This document shows, piece after piece, positions 51,517-59,521 of a stretch of DNA of 64,000 nt. The notes beneath the pieces are model-generated. The model saw only the letters and a list, made by a program, of their open reading frames with translations. It did no database searches and was not told the DNA's origin. This DNA is from DYFC01 sp041658585 (GTDB taxonomy: Bacteria; Nitrospirota; Thermodesulfovibrionia; Thermodesulfovibrionales; SM23-35): positions 1 to 64,000 of the forward strand of contig JBAZZX010000009.1 in the NCBI GenBank assembly GCA_041658585.1. The letters are read 5' to 3'. Every line of letters starts with the position of its first letter. Position 1 is the stretch's first letter. The translations under genes and the position numbers were made by a program.

Positions 51517-53313
51517 ATGCCCAAAAGAGTAATCTTATCATTTATCATTATTTCCGCATTCATAGGCTTTGCAGGAGGCTTTCTATATTGGACCCTATCC
51601 GATCTTCCTAACATCAAACTCCTTGAGGAGTATGCGCCCCTTGAATCTTCACGAGTATATTCAAGCGACGGCAAAGTCCTTGCAGAGCTGTATGTTGAGA
51701 GAAGGACTTTTATCCCTTATTATCAGATACCCGACCATTTAAAGAAAGCCTTTGTTTCTGTTGAAGATGTGAGGTTCTATACCCATCCCGGAGTGGATAT
51801 TATAGGGATAGTGCGCGCCATGTGGCATGACATAAAGGCGGGCAGTGTTGTGCAAGGCGGAAGCACCATCACCCAGCAGCTTGCGAGGATGCTTTTTTTA
51901 AAACCGGAAAAAAGCCTTCAAAGGAAATTGAAGGAAGCAGCCCTTTCCATAAAGATCGAGCAGCGTTATACAAAAGATGAAATACTCGGCATGTATCTCA
52001 ATCAGGCATATTTCGGCACAAGGGCATACGGAATCGAAGCCGCCTCGGAAACATATTTCGGAAAATCGGCAAAAGACCTTACCATAGCTGAAGCAGCCCT
52101 CCTTGCATCAATGCCTAAGGCGCCGTCGGTATATTCCCCTTTTAAGAACCCTGACAAGGCAAAGTACAGGAGGGCATTTGTACTCAAGCAAATGAATGAT
52201 AACAAGTTCATTACTGAAGCACAATACAGAGCAGCGGAAAATGCGCCAATGCCGTCAATTCCGCATTTAAGAAAATACGATGCGCCATATTTTATAGAAA
52301 TCCTTAGACAGCAGCTCGAATCAAGATTAGGGAATGAACTCTATACCTCAGGCTTTAAAATCATGTCGACGATCGATTCGAGAATGCAGCAGATTGCCGA
52401 AAAAGCAGTCAGAAACGGCATCTCAGCTCTGGAGAAAAGGGATGCGCCTCCGTTGGAGGCCGCGCTGATTGCAATAGACATAAGAACAGGCCATATAAAG
52501 GCAATGGTCGGAGGGTCCGACTTCTGGAAGAACCAGTACAACAGGGCTACGCAGGCTCTGAGACAGCCGGGTTCGGCTTTTAAACCGTTTGTGTTTATTG
52601 CAGCAATCGAGAACGGTATGACGGCGGACTCGTATATCAACGATTCACCCATATCATTCCCGGGCGCTAAAGCCGGACAGAGATGGAGGCCGAAGAATTA
52701 CGACGGCAGGTATTACGGAAACGTTTCTTTGAAAACAGCCCTCGCAAGGTCTCTGAATTGCGCAACCATACGGCTTGCGGCAAGCGTAGGGGTTGAAAAT
52801 GTTATTGAAATGGCGCAACGGCTTGGGATAAGAAGCAAGCTCCAGCCTTATCTGCCTATTGCTATCGGAGCTTCCGATGTGACCCTGATGGACATGGTTT
52901 CAGCGTACTCGGCCTTTGCTTCAGGCTCCAGGCCAAGACCTGTTTTCTATGAGAGGATACTAAACAGAGACGGCATAGTTGTCGAAGAGATACGGCCTAT
53001 TTTCGAAGAGATGCTTTCAGAGGAGGATACGGTGCAGATGAAGGTCCTTCTTAAGGCCGTTGTTGATGAAGGCACTGCCGTAAAGGCAAAGGAATTAAAA
53101 CGGCCCGTTTATGGAAAAACCGGAACAACAAATGATTATGCGGACGCCTGGTTTATCGGGTTTGACGACAGGCTCGTTGTCGGCGTATGGGTCGGCAGGG
53201 ACAACCATAAACCGATAGGCCCTAAAGAGACAGGCGCACAGGCAGCGCTGCCTATATGGATGGAATTTATGAAAAAAGCGCCTCTACAAACTCTTTCGGA
53301 TCAAAATCCCTGA
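51517..53313 (+). CDS. mrcA: Penicillin-binding protein 1A (bifunctional peptidoglycan synthase)
   Basis: A class A PBP of 598 residues with one N-terminal membrane anchor (about 6-28). The glycosyltransferase domain carries SVEDVRFYTHPGVD and GGSTITQQLARML. The transpeptidase domain has the active-site SxxK in QPGSAFKPF, SLN in ARSLNCAT and KTGT in YGKTGTTNDYADAW. It is shorter than E. coli PBP1A (850), lacking the inserted OB domain. Its 3' end overlaps the convergent ftsY end by 47 bases. Confidence 0.95.
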   Translation: MPKRVILSFIIISAFIGFAGGFLYWTLSDLPNIKLLEEYAPLESSRVYSSDGKVLAELYVERRTFIPYYQIPDHLKKAFVSVEDVRFYTHPGVDIIGIVRAMWHDIKAGSVVQGGSTITQQLARMLFLKPEKSLQRKLKEAALSIKIEQRYTKDEILGMYLNQAYFGTRAYGIEAASETYFGKSAKDLTIAEAALLASMPKAPSVYSPFKNPDKAKYRRAFVLKQMNDNKFITEAQYRAAENAPMPSIPHLRKYDAPYFIEILRQQLESRLGNELYTSGFKIMSTIDSRMQQIAEKAVRNGISALEKRDAPPLEAALIAIDIRTGHIKAMVGGSDFWKNQYNRATQALRQPGSAFKPFVFIAAIENGMTADSYINDSPISFPGAKAGQRWRPKNYDGRYYGNVSLKTALARSLNCATIRLAASVGVENVIEMAQRLGIRSKLQPYLPIAIGASDVTLMDMVSAYSAFASGSRPRPVFYERILNRDGIVVEEIRPIFEEMLSEEDTVQMKVLLKAVVDEGTAVKAKELKRPVYGKTGTTNDYADAWFIGFDDRLVVGVWVGRDNHKPIGPKETGAQAALPIWMEFMKKAPLQTLSDQNP

Positions 53314-54172
53314 GGTCTTCTATCCCCTCACCCACGCCGATTAATTTGACGGGGATTCCAAGGTCTTTTTTTATAGCGAATATAATGCCGCCTTTTGCCG
53401 TACCGTCAAGTTTGGTTAAGGCTATTCCCGTAACTTCCGCCGCTTTATTGAACATGTCTGCCTGACGGAGGGCGTTTTGCCCGGTCGTGCCGTCCACAAC
53501 CAAAAGGGTTTCATGAGGAGCTTCGGGCATTGCTTTCTGAATGGACCGCCTTACCTTTTTCAATTCCTCCATAAGGTTGCTTTTCGTATGCAAACGTCCG
53601 GCAGTGTCTATGATAACGATGTCTATATTCCTGCTCTTTGCCGCAATAACTGCATCATATGCCACTGCTGCAGGATCAGACCCGGGCTGATGTTTTACAA
53701 ACTGTGTGCCCGCCCGGTTTGCCCATATTTCGAGCTGCTCGATTCCGGCAGCCCTGAAGGTATCCCCGGCAGCCAGCAACACCGAAAGACCGTTAGAACG
53801 GAACCTGCTTGCAAGCTTGCCGATGGTCGTTGTTTTACCTGCGCCGTTCACTCCGATAGCAAGAATAACAAAGGGTTTCCCGCTATTTACCATGATAGGC
53901 TGCGGATCTCCCAGCAAAGCCGTCATCTCGCTTTTCAATAACGACTTTACGGAATCGACGTCGTTGACCTCGCCCTTTTTGGCTTTTTCACGGATCGCCG
54001 CCATGATCTCCGATGAAGCCTTTGTCCCGACATCGGAAATAATCAGCGTCTCTTCAAGTTCATCTAAAGTTGCCTCATCTATTTTCCTGCCGGTGAATAT
54101 GGTCTCAACTTTTCCTATAAAACTCTGTCTTGTTTTTACGAGCTTTTCCTTGAGCTTGTCAAAAAACCCCAT
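53267..54172 (-). CDS. ftsY: Signal recognition particle receptor FtsY
   Basis: SRP-dependent GTPase that docks ribosome-nascent chains at the inner membrane. The 301-residue NG domain has G1 GVNGAGKTTTIGKLA, G3 DTAGR, G4 TKLDGTAKGG and the closing GVGEGIEDLRDFDPKEFV. The long acidic A domain of enterobacteria is absent, as in most bacteria. It converges on PBP1A with a coding overlap. Repeat element B lies just upstream of its start. Confidence 0.96.
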   Translation of the reverse strand: MGFFDKLKEKLVKTRQSFIGKVETIFTGRKIDEATLDELEETLIISDVGTKASSEIMAAIREKAKKGEVNDVDSVKSLLKSEMTALLGDPQPIMVNSGKPFVILAIGVNGAGKTTTIGKLASRFRSNGLSVLLAAGDTFRAAGIEQLEIWANRAGTQFVKHQPGSDPAAVAYDAVIAAKSRNIDIVIIDTAGRLHTKSNLMEELKKVRRSIQKAMPEAPHETLLVVDGTTGQNALRQADMFNKAAEVTGIALTKLDGTAKGGIIFAIKKDLGIPVKLIGVGEGIEDLRDFDPKEFVEALFS

Positions 54173-54187
54173 CCATCCTCCTTGTTG

Positions 54188-54331
54188 CTAAGGAGTTCAT
54201 AAGTAAAGCCACACACCCTCACCCTTGCCCTCTCCCTTCAAGGGAGAGGGGACTTAAGAATCGCCCCTCCCTTGAGGGGAGGGGATAAAGGGGAGGGTGT
54301 TTAAATGTGTCCTTACTTATGAACTCCTCAG
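54188..54331 (+). repeat. Repeat element B, copy 2 (complete)
   Basis: A 144-base element with ends CTAAGGAGTTCATAAGTAA (54188-54206) and the near-exact complement at 54313-54331. It contains two G/C-rich hairpins with AAGGGAGAGG and TTGAGGGGAGG cores. The inverse of copy 1 at 34275-34392. Structure suits a MITE; it lies upstream of ftsY and of the divergent DUF1573 gene. Confidence 0.88.
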
Positions 54332-54446
54332 TAAATAATGAATTGGTAATTTTAAATCGTTTGCATTAGTTTTATCAATCAACGATTTTCCAATTTAACA
54401 TCCTGTTCAGTATTCATTTTTTACCGGGATGTTGTATTATATTGAT

Positions 54447-54815
54447 ATGAAAAAGATAATCATAGTCGCCTTTATGCTTCTTTTCCCTGCAATTGCATTT
54501 GCGCAGCCTTCGATCGTGTTTGACATGGAGCAGCATGATTTTGGAACAATCGAAAAAGCCGGGGTATTGGAGTTTTCCTTTGACTTCCGTAATGAAGGCA
54601 ACGAAGACCTGGAGATAAATAAAGTAATTCCCTCCTGAGGATGCACGGCGGTGATGGCCAGTTCGAGCCGTCTGAAGCCCGGAGAAAAGGGCAAGATCAA
54701 TACAAAATTTGAAACGGCAGATAGGAAAGGATTCGTCTCCAAAGGTATTACCGTCCATTCCAATGACCCCAAACGGCCTGTCATCAACCTTACCCTTAAA
54801 GCTGATATTCGGTAG
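54447..54815 (+). CDS. DUF1573 exported protein, candidate selenoprotein (in-frame TGA at residue 64)
   Basis: A 122-residue frame when TGA 54636-54638 is read through. It has a signal peptide (about 1-20, ending AFA-QP), the DUF1573 strand pattern HDFGTIEKAGVLEFSF and FRNEGNEDLEIN, then VIPS-TGA-GCTAV, and after it LKPGEKGKINTKF and KGITVHSNDPKRPVINLTL up to a TAG. The family normally reads SCGCT here, so the stop codon replaces precisely the first Cys, giving a U-G-C redox-type motif. Everything downstream is intact. A hairpin follows the TGA. A nonsense mutation is the alternative. The ATG at 54429 is another start. Next gene begins six bases on. Confidence 0.7.
54645..54671 (+). promoter_or_regulatory. 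Possible bacterial SECIS hairpin behind the TGA
   Basis: ACGGC (54645-54649) can pair with GCCGT (54667-54671), and GA (54653-54654) with TC (54663-54664). This leaves an apical loop beginning GG about 18 bases after the TGA. Position and loop start fit the loose bacterial SECIS rules. The stem is short, so this is suggestive only. Confidence 0.4.
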
Positions 54816-54821
54816 CGGATT

Positions 54822-55064
54822 ATGTTTAAGGAAACCTGTCCCGGAAGCAGAGAGATCAGGGCACCCTATCCGGAAGATATAAAATGTTTCTGGTGCGATA
54901 GCGTTAATGAGATATGGTCTGATGAGGCCGAGATTGTCTGCAAATCCTGCAAGCGTTCAATAACGCGCGACATGAAGCCGACCTGCATTGAATGGTGTCC
55001 TGCCGCAAAAGAATGTATCGGCGCCGAGAAATACGAACGGCTGATGAAACATATAAAGAAATGA
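54822..55064 (+). CDS. Small Cys-rich protein next to the DUF1573 gene
   Basis: An 80-residue protein with eight cysteines: CPGS-x-EIRAPYPEDIKCFWC, VCKSC, PTCIEWCPAAKEC. The pairs CxxC...CxxC suggest a zinc ribbon followed by a second Cys cluster (C-x3-C-x5-C). No signal peptide, so it is cytoplasmic. It begins six bases after the DUF1573 stop, so the two are co-transcribed. I do not know a function; metal or redox sensing is possible. Confidence 0.75.
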   Translation: MFKETCPGSREIRAPYPEDIKCFWCDSVNEIWSDEAEIVCKSCKRSITRDMKPTCIEWCPAAKECIGAEKYERLMKHIKK

Positions 55065-55075
55065 AAGAAAATGAC

Positions 55076-55456
55076 TTATTTAATGAATCTTATCTTTAAA
55101 GGATAAGCGTAAGTCTCCCCGTTATAGGCTCTCACAGATGCAATTATAACGAGCAGGGCGTTAACAGGTGCCATAATTAAAATCAGGATCATACCAAGAC
55201 CAATTTTGGTAAAATACAGAAACGCCGCTGCCAAAGCAATGTAGAGTGTCATCGAAAGCTGGAAATTCAGGGATTCTATCCCCTGTTCTCTAACAAAAGG
55301 ATAAGAATTTCTTTTCAATAACCATACAGTCAAAGGACCGAAAAGATGCCCTAAAGGTATTCCGATTATCCCCAGCAGAGCCGTTAGGTGACATAACATT
55401 CCCCATATGCGGGCGTCTTTACCAATATTTCCATAAAACGTATTATCTTCCGGCAT
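55076..55456 (-). CDS. DUF4870/Tic20-like membrane protein
   Basis: A 126-residue membrane protein with three to four hydrophobic helices and the family pattern RIWGMLCHLTALLGIIGIPLG, LTVWLLKRNSYPFVREQGIE and FQLSMTLYIALAA. Function of the family is unknown. It converges with the Cys-rich gene (11 bases apart) and is followed by the endonuclease fusion gene on the same strand, so a two-gene unit is likely. Confidence 0.85.
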   Translation of the reverse strand: MPEDNTFYGNIGKDARIWGMLCHLTALLGIIGIPLGHLFGPLTVWLLKRNSYPFVREQGIESLNFQLSMTLYIALAAAFLYFTKIGLGMILILIMAPVNALLVIIASVRAYNGETYAYPLKIRFIK

Positions 55457-55467
55457 TCTTTACCCTC

Positions 55468-56310
55468 CTAAGGGTGGAAGCAGATACCATCCGCTTCTTT
55501 TTTTAAAACTCTTGCAGTATTTGGTTCAAGGCCGCTTCTTTTCATAAAGGTATCTTCATCCATATCGGCAATTTCTTTTGCAAGAATGATGTTATTCCTG
55601 AAGAGTACCTCAAGCGAAATCCTGTTAATGGACGAAAGAATAGTTACGGGATAAAGCCTTTCATTTTCGATCATCCTTTCTAAGCTTTCCTTGACCGGAT
55701 ATTTCCAGCTAACGATCCTTAGACCGACACATTCCGCATATTTTATGGCGTCAGACGAGCACCGGGTGTTTGTCACAAGCCAACCCTGGTATATCACAAT
55801 ATTATTTTCAGGCTCTGAATTAAAGGCTTTCTTTATGTCGGCAAACCTCGAATGGATATAAAGAGCTGTTTTAACGTCCGTAGAATTACCGCTGTTGCTA
55901 TGATATTTACACTCTATGACGCAACATTGCTTGTCTTTACGCGCAAAAACATCCACTTCATGGTTAACGCAATATCCCCGGATAATCCTGTTTACCTCCG
56001 TTGAATACCCATATGCTTTAAGAATGGAGGCAAAATATTTTTCAAACTGGTATCCTGCAGGGCCGAGCGAGTAGATGGCCTTTTTAATGGAGTATCTCAT
56101 GTCCGAAACCCGGCTGTACTGTCGAAGAAGTCTTTTGGCGGTTTTGAAAATGTGTTTTGTATGGGTGGCAGGGGTAATCTGTCTCTCCACTTTTTGCGCA
56201 ATTTCCATGGCAACATCGCCGGTAGCGCCTGAACGGATAAGAGAGTCTATAAGTTTTTGAATATTGAATTCCTCCGGCCGGCCCGATGCTTTTATGATGG
56301 TTACAGACAT
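55468..56310 (-). CDS. ATP-cone domain fused to a PD-(D/E)XK (Mrr-like) nuclease domain
   Basis: A 280-residue protein: residues 1-85 are an ATP-cone (VTIIKASGRPEEFNIQKLI, DMRYSIKKAIYSLGP), the nucleotide-sensing module of ribonucleotide reductase and NrdR. Residues about 90-200 hold a nuclease core with NHEVDVFARKDKQCCVIECKYH, where D, E and K match PD-(D/E)XK. The C-terminal 60 residues resemble a helix-hairpin segment (MDEDTFMKRSGLEPNTARVLKK). It could be an ATP-gated DNA endonuclease in repair or defence; no substrate can be deduced. Confidence 0.78.
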   Translation of the reverse strand: MSVTIIKASGRPEEFNIQKLIDSLIRSGATGDVAMEIAQKVERQITPATHTKHIFKTAKRLLRQYSRVSDMRYSIKKAIYSLGPAGYQFEKYFASILKAYGYSTEVNRIIRGYCVNHEVDVFARKDKQCCVIECKYHSNSGNSTDVKTALYIHSRFADIKKAFNSEPENNIVIYQGWLVTNTRCSSDAIKYAECVGLRIVSWKYPVKESLERMIENERLYPVTILSSINRISLEVLFRNNIILAKEIADMDEDTFMKRSGLEPNTARVLKKEADGICFHP

Positions 56311-56399
56311 TGGATAATTTTATCACAAATAACTCTTAAGGAGATAAGAAAAAGGAAATAATCAAAGTCGGCAAATAAATGAGGTTTCCGGATTATACT

Positions 56400-56445
56400 G
56401 TGAGGGGGATTATTCCTCCCTTTGGAAAAGGGAGGATAGGAGGGA
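56400..56445 (+). other. Short hairpin in the gap before the HicB-like gene
   Basis: CCTCCCTTT pairs with AAAGGGAGG around four bases near 56416-56438. It may terminate transcription from either side. The rest of the gap 56311-56526 shows nothing clear. Confidence 0.4.
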
Positions 56446-56526
56446 TTATATGAATATGTGTAGTCATTATTATGAGACTGTTGCCCGCAGTATCAATATG
56501 TGATACTATGAAGCAGGAGTGAAACC

Positions 56527-56874
56527 ATGATGGAATATAAGGGATACACAGCAAAGGTAGAATTTGATGATGAGGCTGAGATCTTCCACGGCGAAGTGCT
56601 TGGCATAAAAGATGTAGTAACCTTCCAGGGTAAGACCGCAAAGGAGATTAAGAATGCCTTTAAGGAATCAGTGGACGATTATCTTTCATTCTGTAAGGAG
56701 CGGGGAGAGTACCCCGATAAGCCGTTCACGGGGAAGTTTGTTGTACGCATTTCCCCCGAGTTGCACAGAAAGATTTACCTGTCCGCAAAGCGTTCCAACG
56801 AAAGCATCAACGCATGGTTGAATGAGAAGTTGGACCGTGTTGTTGATGAAGAACTGAAAGAGTGCGGAGCATAG
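56527..56874 (+). CDS. hicB: Orphan HicB-family antitoxin-like protein
   Basis: A 115-residue HicB-type protein: degraded RNase H-like half (YKGYTAKVEFDDEAEIFHGEVL, TFQGKTAKEIKNAFKESVDDY) followed by a ribbon-helix-helix end (VVRISPELHRKIYLSAKRSNESINAWLNEKL). Antitoxins of this kind bind HicA mRNA interferases and repress their own operon. No hicA is found on either side, so it stands alone or acts as a plain repressor. Start ATG 56527 with CAGGAG before it. Confidence 0.88.
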   Translation: MMEYKGYTAKVEFDDEAEIFHGEVLGIKDVVTFQGKTAKEIKNAFKESVDDYLSFCKERGEYPDKPFTGKFVVRISPELHRKIYLSAKRSNESINAWLNEKLDRVVDEELKECGA

Positions 56875-57019
56875 GGGGTTCACAAAACTTCTGAAACTCG
56901 GGTAACATGTCATTGATTGCCACAAATTCCGTAATATACCAATTTCGTATAATCTGAGATCATCCACATTTTGCCCGATTATGCACTGGCTAACATATCG
57001 TTTTAAATAACGTTTGCTT

Positions 57020-57048
57020 TTGTAACAACATAAGTTGTGGTATACTCT
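57020..57048 (+). promoter_or_regulatory. Possible promoter of the cassette region
   Basis: TTTGTA at about 57020-57025 and TATACT about 16 bases later precede the first cassette-like gene by about 105 bases. The remaining gap 56875-57152 shows no gene and no clear attI site. Confidence 0.35.
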
Positions 57049-57152
57049 TGGCAAATAAACACAATTGGGCATAATAATTGTTGTACGTATATAAGAAAAT
57101 AATAAAGACGCCGTCAGTTCAGCTTATGTGGAAACCTGGGAGGGCTAATTAA

Positions 57153-57833
57153 ATGGAAATTAATTTTGAAGACAAACGCGTTAAATACATTCTCGCAGCT
57201 CTCGGGACCATTTTTTTGGGAGCAATTGGAAGCGGTTTATGGGAACGATTTCTCGGACCATTTTCAGATCGGTTAATTCTTTTTATTGTCGATTTATTTA
57301 GTTCAATTTCTAATTCATATTTGAATTCTTTATATCGCAAGATCGGTTATGGCAATAAGGAAATCTTTAGTTATCAGGTCTACAGTATCATTATGCCCCT
57401 ATATTCCGTTACCCCATGGGTTCTTATACTCTGCTTACTTCGAACGATGAAGAAATTGGGCTCAAAACTTGAAAGAAAAAAAGAAGATAAAGAAGAGATT
57501 GAGAATCTTGATAAATTCAAGAAAGATTCCTTGGAAAAATTAAAACGCCTGAAAAAAATTGTTTACTTCGGCCTTTTCCCTGTGTTACTTCTATCCTCTT
57601 TGATTACGATCTCTCAATTTATGCGAAACTTATTTGAATACAAGGCGGTTGTCTATGTAGAACGGTCTATCGAAATGGTCGCACCAAAAATTAGCGGCCA
57701 ACAATATCTTGAATTAAGAGCTCTCTACAGAGCTGTAGATACTAAAGAAAAGTTTTTGCTGTTACAGCAGGAATTAATTAAATACTCAAAGGCAAATGGA
57801 GTTAATCTTCCTGACTTCAAACTAGTTGACTGA
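57153..57833 (+). CDS. Membrane protein of unknown function, first gene of the cassette array
   Basis: A 226-residue protein that I do not recognise. Three hydrophobic segments (about 12-30, 72-98, 136-155) flank a charged coiled-coil loop (KKLGSKLERKKEDKEEIENLD). The C-terminal 60 residues are soluble. Start ATG 57153 with GGGAGGG upstream. A well-formed attC-like site follows 13 bases after the stop, so it behaves as an integron cassette gene. Confidence 0.65.
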   Translation: MEINFEDKRVKYILAALGTIFLGAIGSGLWERFLGPFSDRLILFIVDLFSSISNSYLNSLYRKIGYGNKEIFSYQVYSIIMPLYSVTPWVLILCLLRTMKKLGSKLERKKEDKEEIENLDKFKKDSLEKLKRLKKIVYFGLFPVLLLSSLITISQFMRNLFEYKAVVYVERSIEMVAPKISGQQYLELRALYRAVDTKEKFLLLQQELIKYSKANGVNLPDFKLVD

Positions 57834-57846
57834 AACAGCACTCAAC

Positions 57847-57934
57847 GTACAACAACGGCATGAGCCGACCGGGTATAGCTACTGCTTTTTTTCAAAGGTT
57901 TGTTGCCCCGGTCGGCTCATGCCAAGCGTTCTGC
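57847..57934 (+). repeat. attC-like recombination site 1
   Basis: Inverted arms GGCATGAGCCGACCGGG and CCCCGGTCGGCTCATGCC surround a 40-base loop. The flanks GTACAAC and GCGTTCTGC stand at the places of the R-prime-prime and R-prime core boxes, with mismatches. It separates two unrelated genes in the same orientation, as attC sites do. Confidence 0.7.
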
Positions 57935-57956
57935 ATGATAAATAAAGGATGGCAAA

Positions 57957-58919
57957 ATGATAATTCTTGATGACAAAAAATTAATCGAGTCAAAATTTAT
58001 AAATGAGCAAGAGGTAGAAGACCTTGTCATTGCAAACTCCGAACACTTTTTTGGACCATCTTCAATTCTCATTCCTAAGAAGAAAATCAAAACGAAAGAC
58101 GGCTTCGGAACTATACCGGATGGCTTTGCAATCGATCTTTCGGCGCGAGTTTGGTATATCGTCGAGGCAGAGCTTTCCCACCACAATGTTTGGACTCACA
58201 TAGCCCCTCAGGTTACAAAGCAACTGTTGGCTGCTGGTCGCGCTGAAACACGTCAACTCCTCGCAGAAATATTAGTGCAGATGGTTACTGAAGATTTAAG
58301 TACGAAAGAAAAGTTTGAGGACGAAGGCGTAAAGGAAATTGACATCAGAAAGGTACTTGGAGAAATACTTGAAAAAGCACCAATTATTGGGATACCGATA
58401 GACGCAGTTACAAATGACCTCCGAGAGTGGGCTGCAACATTAAAAAACGATGTAAAACTATGGATTGTTCGAAAATACGTTCAATTTGGAAATCCCCAAA
58501 ATATAGCCTACGAAATCCCCGAAGAATATCGTCCAGTCTTTGACACTACGGATAGAGAGGCGCAACCACAATCAGGGATAAAAACATACGATGTTTCTGT
58601 CGCTGATCTTATAGAGGAAGGCTTTCTTTCGCCAGAATCAGAACTGACCATGAGCTACAAACCACGAGGGGGAACACAGCAGACCTTCAGAGCCAAACTT
58701 GAATCAGATGGTTCATTGAGCGTTCTGGATGAGAACTTCCCAAGCCCATCATACGCCGCCATATACTGCATACAGAAAGCTGGCAGCGAAAGAACAACAG
58801 TAAACGGCTGGACAAGCTGGAAAACCCAAGATGGTAAATTTCTTTCTCAGGCAAGAGCAGAGTATCTTGAAAAGAAAGAAAAAGATGCAGAACAAGCAAA
58901 TCAACCCGACCCGGAATAA
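57957..58919 (+). CDS. Nuclease-like protein with C-terminal RAMA domain (candidate defence cassette)
   Basis: A 320-residue protein. The first 190 residues (EVEDLVIANSEHFFGPSSIL, TIPDGFAIDLSARVWYIVEAEL) have the D...xEAE pattern of a PD-(D/E)XK-type domain seen in uncharacterised restriction-like proteins. Residues about 205-300 are a RAMA domain (VSVADLIEEGFLSPESEL, FRAKLESDGSL, WTSWKTQDG), proposed to read modified DNA. The combination suggests recognition of foreign or modified DNA, by family knowledge and inference. It is the second gene of the cassette array; an attC-like site overlaps its 3' end. Confidence 0.75.
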   Translation: MIILDDKKLIESKFINEQEVEDLVIANSEHFFGPSSILIPKKKIKTKDGFGTIPDGFAIDLSARVWYIVEAELSHHNVWTHIAPQVTKQLLAAGRAETRQLLAEILVQMVTEDLSTKEKFEDEGVKEIDIRKVLGEILEKAPIIGIPIDAVTNDLREWAATLKNDVKLWIVRKYVQFGNPQNIAYEIPEEYRPVFDTTDREAQPQSGIKTYDVSVADLIEEGFLSPESELTMSYKPRGGTQQTFRAKLESDGSLSVLDENFPSPSYAAIYCIQKAGSERTTVNGWTSWKTQDGKFLSQARAEYLEKKEKDAEQANQPDPE

Positions 58920-58975
58920 ACTTGGTTTGGTTTTGGCACAGGGCTTGCCCGTGCGGGTCATGCAAGGGGTTAAGT
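58887..58975 (+). repeat. attC-like recombination site 2 (degenerate)
   Basis: GCAGAAC (58887) and GTTAAGT (58969-58975) match the core boxes fairly well. Between them ACCCGACCCG and GCGGGTCATGC make an imperfect stem. The site overlaps the end of the RAMA gene. Weaker than its neighbours. Confidence 0.45.
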
Positions 58976-59021
58976 CAAGAAATAAATTGAAGTTTTATGT
59001 CCCAATGGATATAATTTGAGC

Positions 59022-59216
59022 ATGGAAAGAATGAGATATATTTATTGGCAGGACAAGAGGATGTGGCTGGGATATTTGGAAGAATATCCTGATTACATGA
59101 CACAAGGGAAATCAATAGAGGAACTCCAAGATAACCTCAAAGACATCTATAAGGAACTTACCAGCGGAACCATTCCTCACGTTCGTAAAGTTGCAGAACT
59201 CCAAACAACGGCATAA
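59022..59216 (+). CDS. hicB: Short HicB-like antitoxin
   Basis: A 64-residue HicB_lk protein: MRYIYWQDKRMWLGYLEEYP, then DYMTQGKSIEELQDNLKDIY and TSGTIPHVRKVAEL. It lacks the DNA-binding extension of longer HicB proteins. The usual hicA partner is missing; downstream comes only a broken antitoxin fragment. Start ATG 59022 with GAG close by; a TTG at 59016 is the alternative. Part of the integron cassette array. Confidence 0.8.
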   Translation: MERMRYIYWQDKRMWLGYLEEYPDYMTQGKSIEELQDNLKDIYKELTSGTIPHVRKVAELQTTA

Positions 59217-59218
59217 TA

Positions 59219-59368
59219 AAACTCCGTGAATATGCGAAGAATACACTTCAAAAAGACAAGAGAATAAATATCCGGATGGCATCTATGGATCTGGATCAGG
59301 TACAGGTCATTGCCGCTCAAGAGGGCATTCCTTACCAAACACTCATATCCGGCATCATACATAAATAA
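59219..59368 (+). pseudogene. C-terminal fragment of a ribbon-helix-helix antitoxin
   Basis: The frame reads KLREYAKNTLQKDKRINIR, then DLDQVQVIAAQEGIPYQTL and stops at 59366-59368. This is the C-terminal half of a common CopG-type antitoxin (family form KRINIRISSxDLE...EGIPYQTLISS). The N-terminal half and the toxin are absent, and it begins immediately after the HicB stop. A deletion has joined two antitoxin genes. Confidence 0.65.
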
Positions 59369-59398
59369 ATATCCGGATATTTAACAGAGAAAAAGAGG

Positions 59399-59488
59399 GC
59401 TTAAATAATTCATCCAGCCGACCATAAATAACGCTTGTTTGATTATTGCCTCAGGCATGTGCCCCGTCGGCTGCATACGTCGTTATGT
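59399..59488 (+). repeat. attC-like recombination site 3
   Basis: CCAGCCGAC (59414-59422) and GTCGGCTG (59466-59473) form the inner arms, with GCTTAAA at the left and GTTATGT at 59482-59488 at the right, close to the core boxes. The 90-base length and asymmetric loop are typical. Confidence 0.7.
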
Positions 59489-59521
59489 GGATAATACGGC
59501 AATGGTGGAGGAGTATCTGAC

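Noticed and set aside
53267..53313. Convergent 47-base coding overlap of PBP1A and ftsY as an error or fusion
   Set aside because: Both C-termini look natural for their families, so this is an ordinary tail-to-tail overlap.
54429..54638. A complete 70-residue exported protein ending at TGA 54636
   Set aside because: It would stop in the middle of the DUF1573 domain, while the continuing frame matches the rest of the family.
56311..59400. Complete HicAB toxin-antitoxin systems
   Set aside because: Two HicB-like genes are present but no HicA-like frame is found beside either.
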